Shown in pieces: positions 30,336 to 33,030 of a stretch of DNA of 33,030 nt. How positions within the stretch are numbered: the first letter of the stretch is position 1; the number at the start of each line of letters is the position of its first letter. The notes beneath the pieces are model-generated. The model did no database searches. It saw only the letters and a program-made list of their open reading frames with translations, and was not told the origin of the DNA. The position numbers and the translations under genes are program-made. The DNA is from Emmonsiellopsis sp. PD_33 (lineage: Eukaryota; Ascomycota; Eurotiomycetes; Onygenales; Ajellomycetaceae), in contig JANTQF010000379.1 in NCBI GenBank assembly GCA_032988165.1, forward strand, positions 1-33,030, written 5' to 3'.

Positions 30336-31275
30336 CTTCTTATTCTTCTTCTGTTTCTTAACCCCCAGTCGGTCGCTCTGTCGTCTCTTGATGGTCTTGT
30401 ACGTTACTGTGAGGTTATGCTGCGAGGCGTAGACACGGATGAACAGCGGCGAATACAGTTTGACGGTTGTAGAGGATCAGGGGCCGTTTGCCCGGAGGTA
30501 GCAAGAAGATATAGTGGAGGAGTGGCAAATCCCTAGGTAGCACAGGTCTTCACTGGAATCAATGGCCACTATCACTTTGCCGTTGTGTCAGCCTTAATGA
30601 AAGTAAAAGAAGAATCCGAGCTCATTGGAAGTGATATGCAAGGCAGGCAGAGGTAGACATGAGTGTGAATGCTCTTTCCAACGCACAGGCGGTTGGGGGA
30701 GCACCACGTAACCCGAAGGGCAGCAAATCTATCTCAGCTTTACCTTTCACGAAACCGCTACGACTGCCAGGCAGAACTGAGCAGCGCTGAAGCTCCCCCG
30801 CGCAAACCCCGACGCTTCGAAATCAAGGGGGTGGGCACGCCAACCCAGAGGTATCGACGTGAGCTGAGCAGTGGAAGTCTCTGCCAGACGGAGTCAAGAG
30901 GCGTCAGAATCCACGGACGGGGGGGAAGCAGGCGGAGTCAGCACGGCGCAGGAACGCAGGAACTCGTCTATACGCAGCTGTGCGAGAGTGGCGCTTTGGA
31001 GAAGACGACTTTCCAGGACCAGAGACTCAGGGTGTTGCAGAGTCGAGGAGGCTGGGAGACGATGAAGTCGAAAAGTCGGCGATGACAGTTGAGGCTCAGG
31101 TTAGGCAGGACGGGGCGAAGCTGCCACGTGACCCGACTGAGTCAGCCGTCACGTGCTCTCCTTAGCGCCGCCCAATCCGGAACTGCACGAAAGTCACCTC
31201 GAACCTGCCCCGACCTCAAAGGATTCGCCCGCCGCACCCATTGCTCCCCGTCCCGCCGTCTTCCTGCCCGCCGCG
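30336..31275. promoter_or_regulatory. Divergent promoter region between TFIIB and ATP synthase subunit H
   Basis: About 940 bp separates the two start codons, so both promoters are here. The right-hand part (about 30800-31120) is purine-rich on the plus strand and open in all three forward frames because stop codons are rare; the resulting peptides have no family motif and are not called. The only sharply defined sites are the E-box/bZIP-type cluster at 31125-31155. Confidence 0.6.
31125..31155. promoter_or_regulatory. Symmetric CACGTG - TGAGTCA - CACGTG site array
   Basis: Two E-boxes (CACGTG at 31125-31130 and 31150-31155) lie in opposite orientation of the extended TCACGTG form. Between them, centred at 31141, is the palindrome CTGAGTCAG containing the bZIP site TGAGTCA (31138-31144). 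The array ends 120 bp before the ATG of the ATP synthase gene. TCACGTG is the Cbf1-type bHLH site and TGAGTCA the Gcn4/CpcA/AP-1-type site in fungi; occupancy is inferred, not shown. Confidence 0.55.
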
Positions 31276-31797
31276 ATGATGTCTCAGTCTCTCAGAGCAT
31301 CGGTGAGTGCCGTCTGTGCCCCGTGTCGCTGCCATTGAGCCCCGGACTGACCCCTTTGCAGCGCTCTCTCCTGGCCCGAACCGCCCGGCAACCTCTGACG
31401 GCTGCTCGTCGTACCTTCATCGCCTCCCCCATCAGACAAGGTATATCTATATCTACATCTATGGCTATGCCTATTATGCCGGCCGGCCAATTCCTAGACG
31501 CGCGGTAACTAACGGGAAAATACCCCTCCAGCCGACCTCGTGCAGGACCTCTATCTCCGCGAGCTCCGCGCCTACAAGCCCGCCCCAACCAAGGCCTCCG
31601 ACGCCGATGCCTACGTCCAGAAGTTCAGCGTCCCCAAGCCTCCCCCCTCGCCCGAGGAGAGCAACATCGCCGCCGACCTGAAGGCCTACGAGACCCAGGA
31701 GGTTGAGGTTGAAGGCCAGTCCGCCAGCGGAGAGCCCACGCCCGTCGAGGAGGATTGGTTCGAAGAGGCGCCCGAGGAGGAAGCTGCCGCCCACTAA
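31276..31797 (+). CDS. ATP14: Mitochondrial F1Fo ATP synthase subunit H
   Basis: Peripheral-stalk subunit of the mitochondrial ATP synthase (yeast Atp14, counterpart of mammalian F6). Exons 31276-31302, 31362-31440 and 31532-31797 give 123 residues, like yeast. The first 30 or so residues are Arg/Ser/Ala-rich without acids (MMSQSLRASRSLLARTARQ), a mitochondrial presequence. The mature part begins ADLVQDLYLRELRAYKPAP, the best conserved family segment, continues VQKFSVPKPPPSPEE and ends in a strongly acidic tail (VEEDWFEEAPEEEAAAH). Introns are 59 and 91 bp with consensus ends. The double ATG at 31276/31279 leaves the exact start open by one codon. Exon 3 codons are strongly C/G-ending, as expected for a highly expressed gene. 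Confidence 0.93.
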
Positions 31798-32229
31798 ATT
31801 AGACGCGGGGAATGCCCGTTCATAGAACCTGTGGATTGTACACTGGAAAAAATCCTGTAAAGCTACATATTTCAAATACCGTTCTTTTTTTATGTCTTTC
31901 TACGTCTTTGCTCTCTTTTTCCCTATGTTATGTGAGGGAGTCTTACCAGGCATTGTGCACGTCGATATATTCCTGGATAAGTGATACATGCGGGACTATT
32001 CCGGATGCGTGTACGGTATCGCCCTGCTGAGAAGCTGATGTCTATCGCCCATATAAAATCTTTATTCCAAAACATCATTATTGGCTGTCCAGATAACCAA
32101 GTGCAGGGGGATTGAGTTGGCAGGATCAAGCCCCAGGTGGCGAATGGCTACGACGACATAGGGAAGATATTCACTGCCAGCAGATCGATCGACATGAGAT
32201 GGCTAATGAACTCCATATGTGAAAGAGTA
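31798..32229. other. 3' flank of ATP14, no gene seen
   Basis: Probably the 3'UTR and terminator of ATP14 (T-run at about 31883-31891), followed by unremarkable sequence up to the TIR element. Minus-strand open frames here show no family motif. Confidence 0.4.
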
Positions 32230-32630
32230 TTGGGCCGTGTTCAGTGCAGCCCAATTTTTGACAAAACATGGGAAGCTTCCCAGAAATAGGAAGATGCTTG
32301 GCAAAAAACTGCATAATTCTTCATAATTCTGCTGATATAATCAATAAAATACACTAAATTACAGTAATTTTGTAATTCTCAGTATACACTAAATTAGTAT
32401 GTATTAGTGTAAGAAGTGGGGAGACTAAACCTAATTAGGTAAGGTTCCTTCCCTGGAGTTGTCAATTTTCTGCATCCAAAAGATGCTACCTGGAGGCAGC
32501 ATCTTTTGGCTGAAGGTTTCTGACTTTTTGACTTTTTAACTATTTTTTAGCTTTTTGTATGTAAAAATACTGATCCACTTTTGCACCTCTCAGATGGGAA
32601 GGTAAGCTCTCTGCACTGAACACAGCCCAA
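32230..32630. mobile_element. MITE-like element with 20-bp terminal inverted repeats
   Basis: The left end TTGGGCCGTGTTCAGTGCAG (32230-32249) is the inverse of 32611-32630 with one mismatch (GGGCC against GGGCT). The 401-bp element is AT-rich and has no coding capacity. Inside are a perfect palindrome GGGAAGCTTCCC (32270-32281) and a 12-bp-arm hairpin at 32476-32509. I found no clear target-site duplication, so the exact ends and the superfamily are uncertain; a non-autonomous DNA transposon is the best reading. Confidence 0.65.
32476..32509. repeat. Perfect 12-bp-arm hairpin inside the TIR element
   Basis: CCAAAAGATGCT (32476-32487) and AGCATCTTTTGG (32498-32509) are exact reverse complements around a 10-base loop. 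It lies off-centre in the element and could be a subterminal structure or a nested insertion. Confidence 0.85.
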
Positions 32631-32742
32631 GTTGGTCGTCTGGGGTGTTATTGTTGGCAAATTGATACAGTTTCGGGTCGGTAAACTCAATTGCATTCGC
32701 ATCCAGGACGAGACAAAAACGAGCCTGCCGTTGCTCGCTCAT
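32590..32742 (-). pseudogene. 5' fragment of an unrecognised ORF running into the TIR element
   Basis: From ATG 32742 the minus strand reads MSEQRQARFCLVLDANAIEF and then TDPKLYQFANNNTPDDQ before crossing the element's inverted repeat at 32630, with a stop at 32590 (50 codons). The 37 residues outside the element have ordinary protein composition, and the start context (GCAAACATGAG) is good, so this may be the first exon of a gene cut by the insertion. I do not recognise the family. The sequence left of the element (below 32230) does not continue it obviously. Confidence 0.3.
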
Positions 32743-32906
32743 GTTTGCAGTCTTGCCTGTAGATGGATGGTGTGTAAATACAACCTGGGCATAACATATT
32801 CGTATTGACAGTCAACTATGCAGTTAAAAATGTTCATGGATAAATTCCCGCCGTTCGTCGTAAAAAGAACAAGCGAGCTGAAGAGCAGGCGGAGTGGCAT
32901 GCATAA

Positions 32907-33030
32907 GGGCCTGTTTACTAACCGGGTTCAAAATGAAATTTGGCATCGTTCTGGGCCCAAATTACCGGCATTTCAATTAAAAACCGCTAAATCTCGCCCG
33001 GCGTTTCGTGAAACACTGATAATACGTACT
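32907..33030. mobile_element. Possible terminus of a second repeat element, cut by the window end
   Basis: Starts GGGCCTGTTTACTAACCGGG, whose GGGCC start resembles the left end of the nearby TIR element and of common non-autonomous DNA transposons. It continues in AT-rich non-coding sequence to the window end. The other end is not visible, so this is a weak call. Confidence 0.3.

Noticed and set aside
30669..31085. 138-codon plus-strand open frame between TFIIB and ATP14
   Set aside because: All three forward frames are open in this purine-rich promoter region; the peptide is Arg/Ser/Glu/Gly-rich without motifs.

Overview
The window looks like nuclear DNA of a filamentous ascomycete, most likely a eurotiomycete (Aspergillus/Penicillium-type). 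Coding regions are broken by short introns (about 50-140 bp) with GTANGT-like donors, CTAAC/CTGAC-type branch sites and YAG acceptors. Genes are monocistronic on both strands, and the products match fungal housekeeping families. No prokaryotic features, rRNA, tRNA or CRISPR were seen. The genus is not determined.

Layout, left to right. 1-357: an inverted repeat whose right arm runs into an MFS sugar-porter gene lacking its N-terminal exon(s) (319-1861, +). 2819-4747 (+): acidic, low-complexity protein that resembles fungal DUF7918 proteins. 4748-7430: gene-poor. 7431-9004 (+): eight-exon seven-helix fungal rhodopsin-domain (Pth11-like) membrane protein. 9341-10053 (+): oligoribonuclease (REX2). 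10741-12563 (+): phosphoglucomutase. 13182-14771 (-): intronless Gfo/Idh/MocA oxidoreductase. 16172-18064 (-): conserved protein of unknown function with a likely 5'UTR intron. 20269-21934 (-): HMG-CoA synthase (sterol pathway). 24776-27547 (+): single-pass glutamate carboxypeptidase II-like M28 metallopeptidase. 29214-30335 (-): TFIIB. 31276-31797 (+): mitochondrial ATP synthase subunit H (Atp14), divergent from TFIIB. 31798-33030: repeat-rich end with a short TIR element (MITE-like), a broken ORF beside it and a possible second element terminus.

Most genes are unrelated housekeeping functions (RNA turnover, sugar-phosphate and sterol metabolism, transcription, respiration); nothing suggests a biosynthetic cluster. 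The exon models were checked by hand for phase and splice signals, and each complete coding sequence is a whole number of codons. The most unusual structures are the two-tier inverted repeat at the left edge, a symmetric E-box/bZIP-type site array in front of ATP14, C-to-G wobble-base blocks within several exons, a stop-free 87-bp intron in the peptidase gene, and the MITE-interrupted ORF at the right edge. I did not find a convincing previously undescribed multi-gene system.
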